A DNA stretch of 64,000 nt. It comes from Acanthosepion esculentum (Eukaryota; Mollusca; Cephalopoda; Sepiida; Sepiidae). Both the position numbers and the translations under genes were made by a program. This document shows positions 42,370-53,929 of this stretch, one piece after another. Position 1 is the stretch's first letter. Each line of letters opens with the position of its first letter. Under the pieces are notes generated by a model, which saw only the letters and a list, made by a program, of their open reading frames with translations, was not told the origin of the DNA and did not search any database. The stretch is from NCBI GenBank assembly GCA_964036315.1, contig OZ038507.1:60169502-60233501 (forward strand). The letters are read 5' to 3'.

Positions 42370-42650
42370 GTCCTCTCTTTGTCGTCATATTTATTACAAC
42401 GTTTCAGCCATTGTACGCTCCGGCCTTCTTCAGGTGGTTGGAATGTCAAACTGAACCCTTTATTTTGCTCAGTGGGGTAGACTGTTCTAGTTCCACGTGC
42501 CATGTTTAATGGCTGTCAGTTATAAATTATCTCCTGTTAATTCCCCTCTGCAAGTTCTCCACTACCTTAACCTGGTATTGAACTCACACACTTTGGGTTC
42601 CTTTTACTGGATCTAACTAAATCCTCTATCCACTGTGACATGTGTTCTAA
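42370..42650 (-). mobile_element. tRNA-derived SINE with hammerhead-like core (fullest copy)
   Basis: On the minus strand the order is: A-box-like CAGTGGATAGAGG (42635-42623), B-box-like GAGTTCAATACC (42585-42574), a body containing GGAGATAATTTATAACTGAC, and a hammerhead-like core CCTGAAGAAGGCCGGAGCG...AATGGCTGAAACG (42434-42400). A short A/T-rich tail leads into a satellite. CTGAAGA fits the CTGANGA consensus and stem II is GGCC with GGCT. No stem I is evident, so activity is doubtful. tRNA head, body and tail make a SINE; the family recurs at 41.6 kb, 12.9-13.1 kb and 2.9-3.6 kb. Confidence 0.65.
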
Positions 42651-42691
42651 AGAAATATTACTGACCCTAATGTCGAACCTTTGTCTTTGGA

Positions 42692-42898
42692 ATGGGTACC
42701 GTGTCTGTTTTACTTGTCTATATAATATATTATTCCCTGACGAAAGTCAAAAACTTACAGAGACAGACCAAACGTGCAACTCAGACAGATACTTTGAAAG
42801 TACCCTCAGCATCGACTACGCAGCGTCGTGTACCCTACAGAGAGAGACGAAAGGTACAACTAGAACGCCGCCAGGACCCGTTTCCAAAGACGCAATGA
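42692..42898 (+). CDS. hypothetical small single-pass membrane protein
   Basis: A 68-codon frame from the first ATG-equivalent start: GTVSVLLVYIIYYSL (a short hydrophobic helix), then a very basic, serine/threonine-rich tail with RQTKRATQTDTLKVPSAST and RRKVQLERR. The tail frame is kept in copies at 11420-11550 and 47000-47090 despite base differences. It could be a relative of the family A membrane-tail exons, since both lie in the same duplicated blocks. No known family is recognised and chance is not excluded. Confidence 0.3.
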   Translation: MGTVSVLLVYIIYYSLTKVKNLQRQTKRATQTDTLKVPSASTTQRRVPYRERRKVQLERRQDPFPKTQ

Positions 42899-43179
42899 AG
42901 CAGTGAGAAGTAAGGTTTAATGCGAGTCCAAGAAAACCTCACACGGGTATATAACTAGACACCACAGAAAAGCAATGCAGAGCCCAACTCTTAACGAGGG
43001 AACTTTTTATTTATTTTTTCTTCATACTTATTTAAACAAGAAGAAATCCATTGAATTTTAATGAGAATTAATTTGGAATGCACACACAGATATCAATTAT
43101 TTTTTTATTCGTAAAGACGACCTACAATTTAATATGGTCTTTTATATATAGATATATAAAATTTACTTCAAAAATTTGA

Positions 43180-43420
43180 AGCCATCTCGGAATTAACGAG
43201 ATGAACTTAACAGAAGAGTAAATAAAGAAATGAAAAAGCTTTTATTGAAAAAAAAGTATGGAATCAGTTATAAAACATATAGATACGAGATCTCAAAATC
43301 AATGGATCGCAACATTTTAAAAGCCAACACGTGGTTCCAAGAACATACGAGATGACTATGGATATGGAGGAACCCAGGAGGAGAAACGTGTGATTCGTCG
43401 TGTACTAATTTACTGTATAC
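43180..43420 (+). pseudogene. chimera of the 47.4-kb frame and LINE endonuclease
   Basis: From 43180 the sequence matches 47400-47540 (including ATGGATCGCAACATTTTAAA). At about 43325 it switches to the LINE endonuclease copy (CCAACACGTGGTTCCAAGAA), matching 44660 onward. The sharp switch shows recombination between duplicated blocks. Confidence 0.6.
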
Positions 43421-43699
43421 CCTGACGAGTGAAGAAACGAAATCATAAAAACGATTTTATAGACACATCACCTAAGACGATCTAAAAAAATATTACTGAC
43501 CCTAAAGTCGAGGTTTTGCCTTTGGAATGGGTACCGTGTTCATTTTACTTGTCTATGTAATATATTTTTCCCTAACAATTGAAAAAGTTAAAGGAAGCAC
43601 TTCTCACGTACAGAAGTATATTGTCGCTCATTATATGCAGAGGGAACTTACCAGACTGAACTGCGTTATCATTACAGACACCCTTACCAAGTTGTAACA

Positions 43700-44010
43700 A
43701 TCTTGTTCAAACGTTTCAAATGAAACATAAACTCTTCGTTACAATTTTGTGTTTACGGTCATTTATAATGCATAACCTTTGAATGATAGGTTGCTGTGTA
43801 GTAGGTTCCTTCGGATCAAATACTGTTTACAGCAATAAAATGAATGTGAAAGAATATGTTTTTAGAATAATAAATCATCTGAGTCTGTCTAATCGAATTA
43901 TTGATACATATTCGCTACTTTCACTTACTGTTAATTTCCCTATTAACCGAGCATGTCTGTCTATCTGTCTGTCTGTCTGTCTGACTATCTATATATCAAT
44001 CAATCAATCA

Positions 44011-44051
<41 letters not shown>

Positions 44052-44143
44052 CTTCTTGTTTTTCACATCTATTTATGTATCTCTCTCTACACAGCTCTCC
44101 ATATATCTATTACAGTTATCTATCTATCTATCTCAGTCACTTC

Positions 44144-44178
<35 letters not shown>

Positions 44179-44189
44179 CAGTCACTTCA

Positions 44190-44258
<69 letters not shown>

Positions 44259-44420
44259 TTCTTGTTTTTCTCTACACATCTCTCCATATATCTATTACAG
44301 TCATCTATCTATCTATATATCTATCTATTTCTTGTCTCTTGACATCTATGCGTGTATATATCTGGGTCAGCCTCTTCACATCTATCTATAAATCTATTTC
44401 AGTCATATATCTCTTATAGC
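43700..44420. repeat. segmental duplication copy 3 with (TATC)n
   Basis: Matches 5420-6300 and 9080-9620, including TGAATGATAGGTTGCTGTGT. It contains (TCAA)n, (TATC)n and (TA)n tracts. No gene. Confidence 0.85.
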
Positions 44421-44429
44421 AGTGTACAC

Positions 44430-44740
44430 ACCGACTGCACAAATCAAGGAAGAAGACATTGAATCTTTATTCTCCATGTTGGATAATTCCAAAGCTTTAT
44501 GCAAATCACCGTAAGTCATCATTATTATGGGAGACCTAAACGCCAAAGTAGGCAAGGAAAGGGCAGAGTATATAGCAGAAAAATTCGAACTAGGAACCCG
44601 CAACGAACTCGGAGAAAAATAGATCCAGTGGTGTACAGCCAATGACCAGGTAATAGCCAACACGTGGTTCCAAGAACATACGAGATGACTATGGATATGG
44701 AGGAACCCAGGAGGAGAAACGTGTGATTCGTCGTGTACTA
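44430..44740 (+). pseudogene. LINE endonuclease domain fragment, copy 2
   Basis: Sister of 10474-10785. IIIMGDLNAKVG is intact here (the other copy has Y for D), with RNELGE and ANTWFQEH. Stops at about 44511, 44620 and 44683 correspond to those in copy 1, so it died before the duplication. Confidence 0.8.
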
Positions 44741-45186
44741 ATTTACTGTATACCCTGACGAGTGAAGAAACGAAATCATAAAAACGATTTTATAGACACA
44801 TCACCTAAGATGATCTAAAAAAATATTACTGACCCTAAAGTCGAGGTTTTGCCTTTGGAATGGGTACCGTGTTTATTTTACTTGTCTATGTAATAAATTT
44901 TTCCCTAACAATTGAAAAAGTTAAAGGAAGCACTTCTCACGTACAGAAGTATATTGTCGCTCATTATATGCAGAGGGAACTAACTAGACTGAACTGCGTT
45001 ATCATTACAGACGCCCTTACCAAGTTGTAACATTACGTAATGCTTGAATTCATTGCATTCATCGTAAAAAATACAAAAAATATAAATAAATCTAGTTTTA
45101 ATAAAATAAAGAAATGTTATTAAAATAGTAATTTATTACATTGAAATTTGTTTCACATGAAATTTTTTTTTTTTTTAAATTTACTA

Positions 45187-45375
45187 CTACTGTGCTAGAA
45201 ATTTTATATCATTCGTGTTAATAAAAAAAATATGCTTCTCAAGTCCACTAGACCACTTACATCCCCTCTTTAAAATAGTATGAGACATTAAGATCTTGAA
45301 TTGATAAAAAGAGAATAAAAATATTATTAACCCTGGTATCAAATATAAAATAACCAACGTGGTAATAAAAAAAAA
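45187..45375 (-). CDS. family A exon, fully open copy
   Basis: Right after a minus-strand CAG acceptor (45376-45378) comes an open frame of 62 residues with no ATG at its start, ending in TAG at 45187-45189. Residues 1-25 form a hydrophobic helix (FFFITTLVILYLIPGLIIFL...), followed by QFKILMSHTILKRGCKWSS and a tail ending FLAQ. It aligns with the exon at 24812-24967 residue by residue through the helix and QFKI.M..TI.K, despite clear nucleotide divergence. That pattern suggests selection on the protein. Upstream exons are unknown. Confidence 0.45.
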   Translation of the reverse strand, partial: FFFITTLVILYLIPGLIIFLFSFYQFKILMSHTILKRGCKWSSGLEKHIFFINTNDIKFLAQ

Positions 45376-45379
45376 CTAA

Positions 45380-46736
45380 ATTTGTCTTCATGCAAGCCGA
45401 TGAGAACTTCGGTGATTATTTAAACATTCAGCTCTATTTCTTATTTGCTTTTTCGTTTAAAAAAACAATAATTTGTTTTCATAAAGACCCTAACTTAGAA
45501 TGTTTCCTTTTGGGATGGAAATCGTGTGCTTCCGCATATGCTAATTTACTCTTTACCCTGACGATTGAAGAAACAAAATCATAAAAACGACTGCGTACAC
45601 ATCACCTAAGACGATATAATTAAAATATTAATGATCCTATTGTCTAACCTTTGCCTTTGGGATGTGGGAACGTATATATTTTACTTGACTATGTAATATA
45701 TTTTTCCCTGGCGATTGAAACAAGCAAAATCTTAAAATTAATGGATCGCAACATTTTAAAGCCGTATTAGTTAAAAGATCTATTAGATAAAGTTCGAAGG
45801 CAAAACTTAAGTAATTATTATTACTTTTTCATTAATATTTAATAAATAATATTTACTAAAGTTTAGTTAAATTTAAAATTTAATAAAAGTTTTTTTCTTT
45901 TACCTTAATAATGATTGAAACAATAAAATATTCACTTACTTGCAGTTAAGAAAATAAGTTGATTCGCAAAAGCAAGTCCGTTCACTTTCAAAGCGGAGAG
46001 AATAATGATTGCCAAGCACACATATCCCCTCTCACCTCTACTTAAGCGGCAATACTTTCACTTTGATTGTGCGTCAATACTTTCACTCTGATTGTGCGTC
46101 AATTTAAATGCATTGAAATTGTTTTTCTAAATAATCAGAAAAAAAGAACAGATAACGATACTACTTTTCTTCTACCAGGAAGGCAAATGATTTCATACAC
46201 ATACACATAAACGGAAGTTAAATTACCAGAGGTTGGCTTGCAAACTAAATATATAAAATGTTTATAACTTCGTGGAGAATCCTACGCCATTATTTTATTA
46301 AATGTGGCCTCCTCCGCGGGAAAACAGATAGCATAATGAAAAATGCCCCAAACTTAACGAAAATAAAGTTTTATCGTCAAAATGCTTATGGTATTATTAA
46401 GATGAAAGACCAAAGTATTTTTTAATTATTTTTTAAAATTTTTAATCCTTTCTAACACGTTCGAAATTTTGGTTAAAGTCTTCTTTTGTTTACGTCATCG
46501 CGGTGACATGAAAATAACAGTGGTTTGTTTTTTTTTGCGTTTTTTTTCCGTTGAAAACACATTGTTTTGGAAATTCTTGTAAAAGTCAAGTAATTGTCAG
46601 ATTTTAATAAAATGTTCAGGACTTATTCACAAATGAATTAAATTATTTTTTAAATGTGTTTTTAGAAAATTTTCGTAAAAAATATTTTTTTTAAAAATAT
46701 GTTAACCCTCACTTACTTAATTTCATATTTAGTTTA
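45380..46736. other. AT-rich intergenic DNA
   Basis: Contains diverged copies of the duplicated 10.8-kb block (45520-45780) and otherwise unique sequence. A frame at 45390-45584 has no copies or features to support it. Confidence 0.5.
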
Positions 46737-46737
46737 A

Positions 46738-46831
<94 letters not shown>

Positions 46832-46860
46832 ATATATATATATGTATGTATGTATATTTA
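46737..46860. repeat. (TA)n with (TATG)n patches
   Basis: About 120 bp of TA with GTATGTATGTATA patches. Confidence 0.95.
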
Positions 46861-47455
46861 AATAAAAAGACAGAACACTAAGATATGTAATCCGTTGTTC
46901 TGCCGGAAAAATTGATTATTCGCGCATTTTTAAAGAAAATGACGAAATCTTCGGAAGGATTTGCATGTCTACCTATTTCTGAATAGAAAAAACAAAACCT
47001 TACAGAGACAGACCAAAAGTACAACTCAGACAGGTACTTTGAAAGTACTCTCAGCATCGACTACGCATCGTCGTGTACCCTACAGAAAATAGACGAAAGG
47101 TGCAACTAGTTCGCCGTCAGAACCCGTTTTCATACACGTAAGTTTAATGCGAGCCCAAGCAACCGCACACTGGCATATAACTAGACACCACTGAAAAGCG
47201 ATGCAGGGCCAGACTCTTAACGAGGGAACTTTTTATTTATTTTTTCTTCATACTTATTTAAACAAGAAGAAATCCATTGAATTTTAATGAGAATTAATTT
47301 GGAATGCACACACAGATATCAATTATTTTTTTATTCGTAAAGACGACCTACAATTTAATATGGTCTTTTATATATAGATATATAAAATTTACTTCAAAAA
47401 TTTGAAGCCATCTCGGAATTAACGAGATGAACTTAACAGAAGAGTAAATAAAGAA

Positions 47456-47818
47456 ATGAAAAAAGCTTTTATTGAAAAAAAGTATGGAATCAGTTATAAA
47501 ACATATAGATACGAGATCTCAAAATCAATGGATCGCAACATTTTAAAAGCAGTGTTAGAAGAAATCAGTATGCGGAAAACTTCGAAGAGAAAACTAGGGA
47601 CGGTTGATGTAATCGGTAACGAAGGAAAACGAAGCACTGCTCAGACCCGGAAGTATAGTGTCGGCCATTTTAGGAAGAGAGAATTCACCAAACTAAACTG
47701 CGTCGTCATTTCCGACACCCTTATCAAGTTACAACAATTAGTAATATTTGAACTCATTCCATTTATCTTAAAAAATGTAAATAAATATAGTTCTAATAAA
47801 GAAATGTTATTAAAATAA
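47456..47818 (+). CDS. hypothetical basic protein (longest copy)
   Basis: A 120-codon frame from ATG at 47456, starting MKKAFIEKKYGISYKTYRYE, strongly basic throughout, with KRKLG, KRSTAQTRKYS and FRKREF clusters. A frequent terminus in paralogues is DTLIKL followed by a stop; here the frame continues about 28 residues into AT-rich DNA. Partial copies are at 11943-12149, 43250-43325 and 49280-49420, with frame preserved in the first. No signal peptide, helix or known domain. It could be a cytoplasmic part of a family A protein, since both lie in the same duplicated blocks; that is speculation. Confidence 0.3.
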   Translation: MKKAFIEKKYGISYKTYRYEISKSMDRNILKAVLEEISMRKTSKRKLGTVDVIGNEGKRSTAQTRKYSVGHFRKREFTKLNCVVISDTLIKLQQLVIFELIPFILKNVNKYSSNKEMLLK

Positions 47819-47867
47819 CGTTGAAATTTGTTACACGTGAAATTTAGTCTTTTTAAAGTTACTACTA

Positions 47868-48030
47868 CAGTGTAACCCGGATATAAGAGAGTTGTCGGGA
47901 CCGGAAATAAGTATCTTATATCCGGGTTTCTCTTATATTTGGTCTATTTTATATACATTAACACAGGCTCTAGTTTTAAACCAGAGAAAATCGCTCTTAT
48001 ATCCGGGTGTCTTATATCCTGGTTACACTG
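47868..48030. mobile_element. pogo/Tigger-type MITE, copy 2, with empty site
   Basis: 163 bp, starting CAGTGTAACCCGGATATAAG, flanked by TA (47866-47867 and 48031-48032). The paralogous segment at about 12274-12300 reads ACTACTACACTGTG without the element. Insertion therefore followed the duplication and duplicated TA exactly. Confidence 0.92.
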
Positions 48031-48032
48031 TA

Positions 48033-48600
48033 CACTGTGTAAAATATTATGACATTAGTATTAATGACAAAAAAGCAGTATTAGATAAACTTCGAAGGGA
48101 AAACTCAAGTAATTATTTCTTTTTCCTTAATATTTAATAAATAACATTTACTATAATTTGGTTAAATTTAAAATTTAATAATTCTTTTTCGTTTTCTTTA
48201 ATAATGGTTGAAGCTAGAAGAAATTCACTTACATTCGGTGAGAAAAGTATCGACAAATGGCGTATTTATTTTTAAATTGTATTCGTGATCCCGTGTGTCG
48301 AAGTATAAAAGTGGATAAAAGTTAAAAAACCGATTTAGACAAGTGTGGAAAATCGAGTTTTTCAAATATCAATAATTTCACTTGGCTTGTGCGTCAATTT
48401 AAATACGTCGAATAATAATTTGTATTCTAAAAAAAAAACACGATCAGACAACCTCAATGTCCGTCTTTACTGAAACCAGGAAAGCAAATGACTGAGACAC
48501 ACATAGGAGTATACACATAGAGTGAGGCCCACATTAAAATATATAAAACTCCTAAGTGAATTATCAAGCGGTTATTACTATTATTATTTTTAATAGTTAC
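48033..48600. repeat. segmental duplication (with 12282-12800)
   Basis: Same orientation and very similar to 12282-12800, including AATTTGTATTCTAAAAAAAA and GAGTATACACATAGAGTGAG. No gene. Confidence 0.85.
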
Positions 48601-48706
48601 TTAAATATGAAGGTATCTACTGAATTGTAATGAGAAAGAATCGGGAATGCACATACAGATATACATTTTTCATTCGTAATGATGACTTACGTTTCAATAT
48701 AGCTTT

Positions 48707-48708
<2 letters not shown>

Positions 48709-48746
<38 letters not shown>
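48709..48746. repeat. (TA)n microsatellite
   Basis: Left border of the repeat at 48747-49107. Confidence 0.95.
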
Positions 48747-48748
<2 letters not shown>

Positions 48749-49105
48749 ACTAGCATAAGCCAAAACCACTCTGGACATAGAATCACCATTGTAACTTGAT
48801 ACGCTTTTTAGCGGGACTGGCCTGTAGATAAAAATTAATTCTTAATTCTTAGCCCCCTTAAACCACCAAACTTCAACGGCCGAAACTAGCCGTTTCCATA
48901 GCAACAAATGTTCCAACGATACCGTAGTTATAAACACTAGCTAACCAAAAGATAGCTTATTCCCAAATTCTCGCTTGACAAGCGGGTCCAGACACCTTAA
49001 CTCTTCATAACTTAAAAAATTATGTTAGGGGTCTCGGCTCTCGCTTTTGAAACATGAGAACTCTTATGTAGCGGAGGAATCATATTTTTAAAAACTAAAA
49101 ATATT

Positions 49106-49107
<2 letters not shown>
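48747..49107 (+). mobile_element. unclassified repeat bounded by TA tracts (long copy)
   Basis: About 360 bp of moderately GC-rich DNA between two TA tracts, homologous in reverse to 26825-26986. It contains GGCCGAAACTAGCC but no complete ribozyme core and no frame. Insertion into TA repeats resembles the Penelope habit in this window, but the class is unproven. Confidence 0.5.
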
Positions 49108-49193
<86 letters not shown>

Positions 49194-49203
49194 ATATATA
49201 TAA
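49108..49203. repeat. (TA)n(TATG)n microsatellite
   Basis: Right border of the preceding repeat. Confidence 0.95.
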
Positions 49204-50454
49204 TTCAGTTCAGAATTTTGAAGCCATCTTTCAGAATTAGCATGAAATAAACTTGTCAGAAGTTTAAAAAAGAAATAAAAAAGACCTTTTATTGAAAAAA
49301 GAATGGAATCAGTTATGAAACATATACATACGAGATCTTAAAATCAATGGATCGCAACCTTTTAAAAGCAGTGTTAGAAAAAAGCAGTATGTCAAAAGCT
49401 TCGAAGAGAAAACTCAAGTAGGTATTTCTTTGGTTAATTTGAAGATTAGGACCTGCGTTCAGTGTGCAATAAAAATTTCCCGAATTCTTACATTTACGTG
49501 CAAATGTATATGCTTCATTCGAAAATGAGTTGATAAATTTTATAAAATCTAACATTTTGGTGTTATTGACAGTAAAATTTCGGATTCATTCGCCTCGCGG
49601 CAGCCATTATTTGCGTTGGTTGCATACATTTGCTGCTGACGAGCTGTGAGTAGAAAATTCACTTGATTATTGATTATCTTGATTATTGCGCGCCCAATAT
49701 AGTTCCCTTGCGCAATAATTGAGACAAGATGAGACGAGTAAGATGAGTATAAAAAAGGCTGCTCACTACATACTTTTTAAAGCAAACAGAGAGCGTGTTC
49801 TAACCTGCAAATTAACCATTTCTTTTTCATTAATATTTAATAAATAATATTTACTAAATATTCATTAAATTTCGAATGTAATAAATGTTTTTCGTTTTCC
49901 TTCATAATAATTTAGACAAGAAGAAATTCACTTACTTGCGGTGAGAAAAAATGACGAATAATGACTGGATGACAACTGCTTTAGATAGGTTTGAAAAATC
50001 AAAATTTCAAATATTAAGAAATTCACTTGGCTTGTGCGTCAATTTAGATGTGTCGAAAAATAAGTAAGTTATTCTAAATAATCAGAAAAAAAACGATACT
50101 ACTTCCACCAGTAGGTAAATTATTTCATGCACATACACATAAACGTAAGTTGAATTACCAGAGGTGGGCTTGCAAACTAAATATATATATATATTTAAAA
50201 CTTCGAGGGGAAATCCCAAGCGGTATTGAATGAATTGAGTATTTATATTTTCATATATATTCATAAAAGAAGGAATCTATTAAATTGCAATGAGAATGAC
50301 ACGAGAAATTCGCACATAATATTCACGGGTTACCTCCTCCTAATTTCCGAAACTGCTCCTAGGAGACGTTCTCAGGACGATAAATACATTTAATAATTTT
50401 TTATCACTCTCATTTAAGATTGTCTGCTTTTTGGACAATTGTTTTAGAAATAAA
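49204..50454. other. AT-rich DNA with decayed copy of the 47.4-kb block
   Basis: 49204-49430 resembles 47400-47600 but has stops and ends at ACTCAAGTAGG. The rest is unique AT-rich sequence with no supportable gene. Confidence 0.55.
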
Positions 50455-53400
50455 AGTGGAAAAATTAGAAAGTCATCTGCGACTTATCAGTTACTCAAAT
50501 CCAATGTAAGAGGACATCTACAAAACTAAAGACAAGTTTTTAAAATTATTTGTCTAAGAAGAATTTGAAATCATACCTGTTGTTATTCATTGAATAACAA
50601 TGTTAGTTACAGAATCAATTATTAGTAGATTCGAACAATAATCTAGCGAGCACAAACAATTCATCTTAATATAGTGGACTTCATGCAATGCTCTGTTGCG
50701 CATTTGAACTGTCTGTTATTGTGTTAATTGTGGCAAGTGGGCCTCGGATGTAGTGGGCACCCGATATCAGATAAAATTGCAACAAGGAAACAAACACAGG
50801 CAATTGTTGTACTAAGATCGGGTAACTGAGCTGGTCATCTGAAACTCATTAGTTACTCATGTCCAATGTGAAAGGACATTTTCATACCTAAAGATTATGA
50901 AGATAAGTTTAAAAAATTCGTTGTCCTAGAAGAATTTTGAAACATACATGTTGTTATTTCTTGGAAAGTAATAGTTAGTTTGATGCAGAATCAATTATTG
51001 GCAGATTTGAACAATCATCTAGTGAACACAAACGATTCATTTTCCTATATTAGACTTTATGCAATGCTTTGCTGTGCATTAGAACTGTTAATGTATGAAT
51101 TATGGCAAGTGAGCCCCTGATTGTGGGCAAGTGAGCCCCTGATTGAGAGTTACCCATACATGGGAGAAATGTGCAACTAGGAAAGAAACACAGGCAATTG
51201 TTGTACTAAGATTGGTTAACTTAGCATGTCCTCTGATCCTCATCAGTTTCTCATATCCAATGTGAGAGAACATATTCATACCTAAAGATTATGAAGACAC
51301 GTTTAACAAATTAGATGTCTGAGGAGAATTTGAATTCGTACGTGTTGTTATTCATTGAAAAGTAATTGTTAGTTTGTCGCAGAATAAATTATTGGCAGAT
51401 TCGAACAATCATCTAGTGGGCACAAACGGTTCATTTTAATATAGTGGACTTCATGCAATGCTGTGTTGGGCATCTGAACTGTTAAAGTGTCAATTATGGC
51501 AAGTGGGCCCCCTGATGTAGTGGGCACCCGATATCAGATAAAAGTGCAGCAAGGAAACAAATACAGGCATTTGTTGTACTAAGATTGGGTAACTTAGCAT
51601 GTCATCTGCTCCTCATCAGTTACTCATGTCCAATGTGAGAGGACATTTTCATACCTAAAGATTATGAACACAAGGTTAAGAAATGCGAGGTCTGGGGAGA
51701 AATTGGAATCTTACAAGTTGTTCTTTATTGAAAAGTAATTGTAAGTTTGTCGCAGAATCAGTTATTGGCAGATTCGAACAATCATCTAGTGAGCACAAAC
51801 GATTCTTCTTAATATAGTGGACTTCATGCACTGCTTTGTTGTGCATTTGAACTGTTAATGCGTCAATTATGGCAAGTGAGCCCCTGTTTGAGAAGTCCCC
51901 ATATATCGGACAAAATTGCAACAAGGAAACAAACACAGGCAATTGTTTTACTAAGATTGCGTAACTTAGCATGTCATCTCTCTCCTTATCAATTACTGAT
52001 GTCCAATGTAAGAGGACATTTTCATACCTAAATATTATGAAGACACGTTTAAGAAATCCGTTGTCTGAGGAGAATTTGGAATCATGCATGTTGTTATTCA
52101 TTGAATAGTAATTGTTCGTTTGATGCAGAATCCATTATTAGCAGATTCGAACAATCAACTATTGAACTCAAATGATTCATATTCAGATATTGGACGCCAT
52201 GCAATGCTCTCCTGCGCATTTGATCAGTTAATGTGTCAATTATATCAAGTGGGCGCCTCATGGTGTGGTCCTCCGATATTGGGTAACAGTGTAACAAGGA
52301 AACAAACACAGGCATTTGTTGTACTAAGATTGGGTAACTTAGAATGTCATCTGCTCCTCAACAGTTACTCATGTCCATTGTGAAAGGACATCTCCATGCC
52401 TAAAGTTTATGAAGACAAGTTTAAGAAATTCGTTGTCTGAGGAGAATTTGGAATTATACATATTGTTATTCTTTGAAAAGTAATTCTTAGTTTATTGCAG
52501 AATCAATTATTGACAGATACGAACCATCATCTTGCGTGCACAAACAATTCGTCTTAATACAGTAGACTTCGTGCAATGCTCTGTTGCGCATTTGAACTGG
52601 TAATGTGTCTATTATGGCAAGTGGCCACTGATGGAATGGTCTCGCGATATCGGATTGGGTAACTTAGCATGTCATCTGCTCCTCATCAGTTACTCATGTC
52701 CAATTTGAGAGGACATTTTCATACCTAAAGATTATGAAGACAAGGTTAAGAAATGCGAGGTCTGGGGAGAAATTTCAACAAGGAAAAAACACATGGAGTG
52801 GTTCCCCAATGTCGAGTAAACGAATACTGGCAATTGTTTTACTAAGGTTGTGTAATTAGCATGTCATCTACACCATACTCATGTCCCATGTGAGAGGATA
52901 TTTCCATGCGTAAACATTATGAAGACAAGTTAAAGAAAGTCATTGTCTGAGGAGAATTTGGAATCTATGCATGTTGTTTTCATTGAAAAGTAATTGTTAG
53001 TTTTTGCAGCGTGTCTCACTGGCGACGGTTCGAGGTAATGCTTTCTCCATCATAGCGGTTGGCAGGGGATAGAAAAAATTGTTTATAGTTACGTTGTTCT
53101 GGAATTGTCATCATTGGTCGACTGAACTTGCTTTGTTTCGATGACTTTTGTTTTGTTATTATTAGTTACGTTATTTAATTTATTTCTGACGAAAGATCGG
53201 GGCAGATCTGAAATATCAAATATATATATATATATATATAAAAATATAAATAAATTATTGCATTATCAAACCAAAGTTGTTAGTTTGTTGCACAATCGAT
53301 TGTTGGCAGATTCGAACAATTCATTTAGTGAGCACAAACGCTTCATTTTAATATAGTGGACTTTATGCTTGATTTTCTGCGCATTTGAACTGTTAATTTG

Positions 53401-53770
53401 TCGATTATGGCAAGTGAGCCCCTCATGGACTGCTCCCCCGATATAAGTGCAACAATGAAACAGAGGAAATTCTATTACTAAGATTGGGTAACTTAGCAAG
53501 TCATTTGCACCTTATCAATTACTTATGTCCAATGTTAGAGGATATTTTCATACCTAAAAATTATGAAGGTGAAGAAATTCGATGTCCGAAGAGAATTTGG
53601 AATCATACATGTTGTTATTCATTGAAAAGTAATTCTTAGTTTGTTGCAGAATCAATTATTAGCAGATTCGAACAATAATCTCGTGAGCACAAACGATTCA
53701 TCTTAATATAGTGCACTTCATGCAATGCTCTGTTGCACATTTGAATTGTTACTGTGTCAATTATGCAGTA
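50455..53770. repeat. ~373-bp degenerate tandem array, eight to nine units
   Basis: The marker TC.AATGTGAGAGGACAT recurs near 50501, 50863, 51257, 51630, 52003, 52375, 52700, 52885 and 53529. Typical spacing is 362-394 bp, with two short units and one interrupted by an insertion at about 52990-53270. Other shared blocks are AGATTCGAACAATCATCTAG and GTGGACTTCATGCAATGCT. Frames in the array (for example 51676-52101) are not in a common phase, so it is judged non-coding. Confidence 0.9.
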
Positions 53771-53929
53771 TACTATTTTAAAATGTCAACCAATTAGTTA
53801 ATATTAAAATAAATAATAGCTTAAATATTCAATTATATCATTCTGTATTTATATTTCGCATCTACTTCCAGTAATATATACTCTACATGTACATTGCAGT
53901 ATGGCATGTTATATTCCTCCTCCGCATAC

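Noticed and set aside
51676..52383. Frames of 73-141 codons in the 373-bp array
   Set aside because: Not in the same phase across units and on both strands; no composition or motif to suggest protein.
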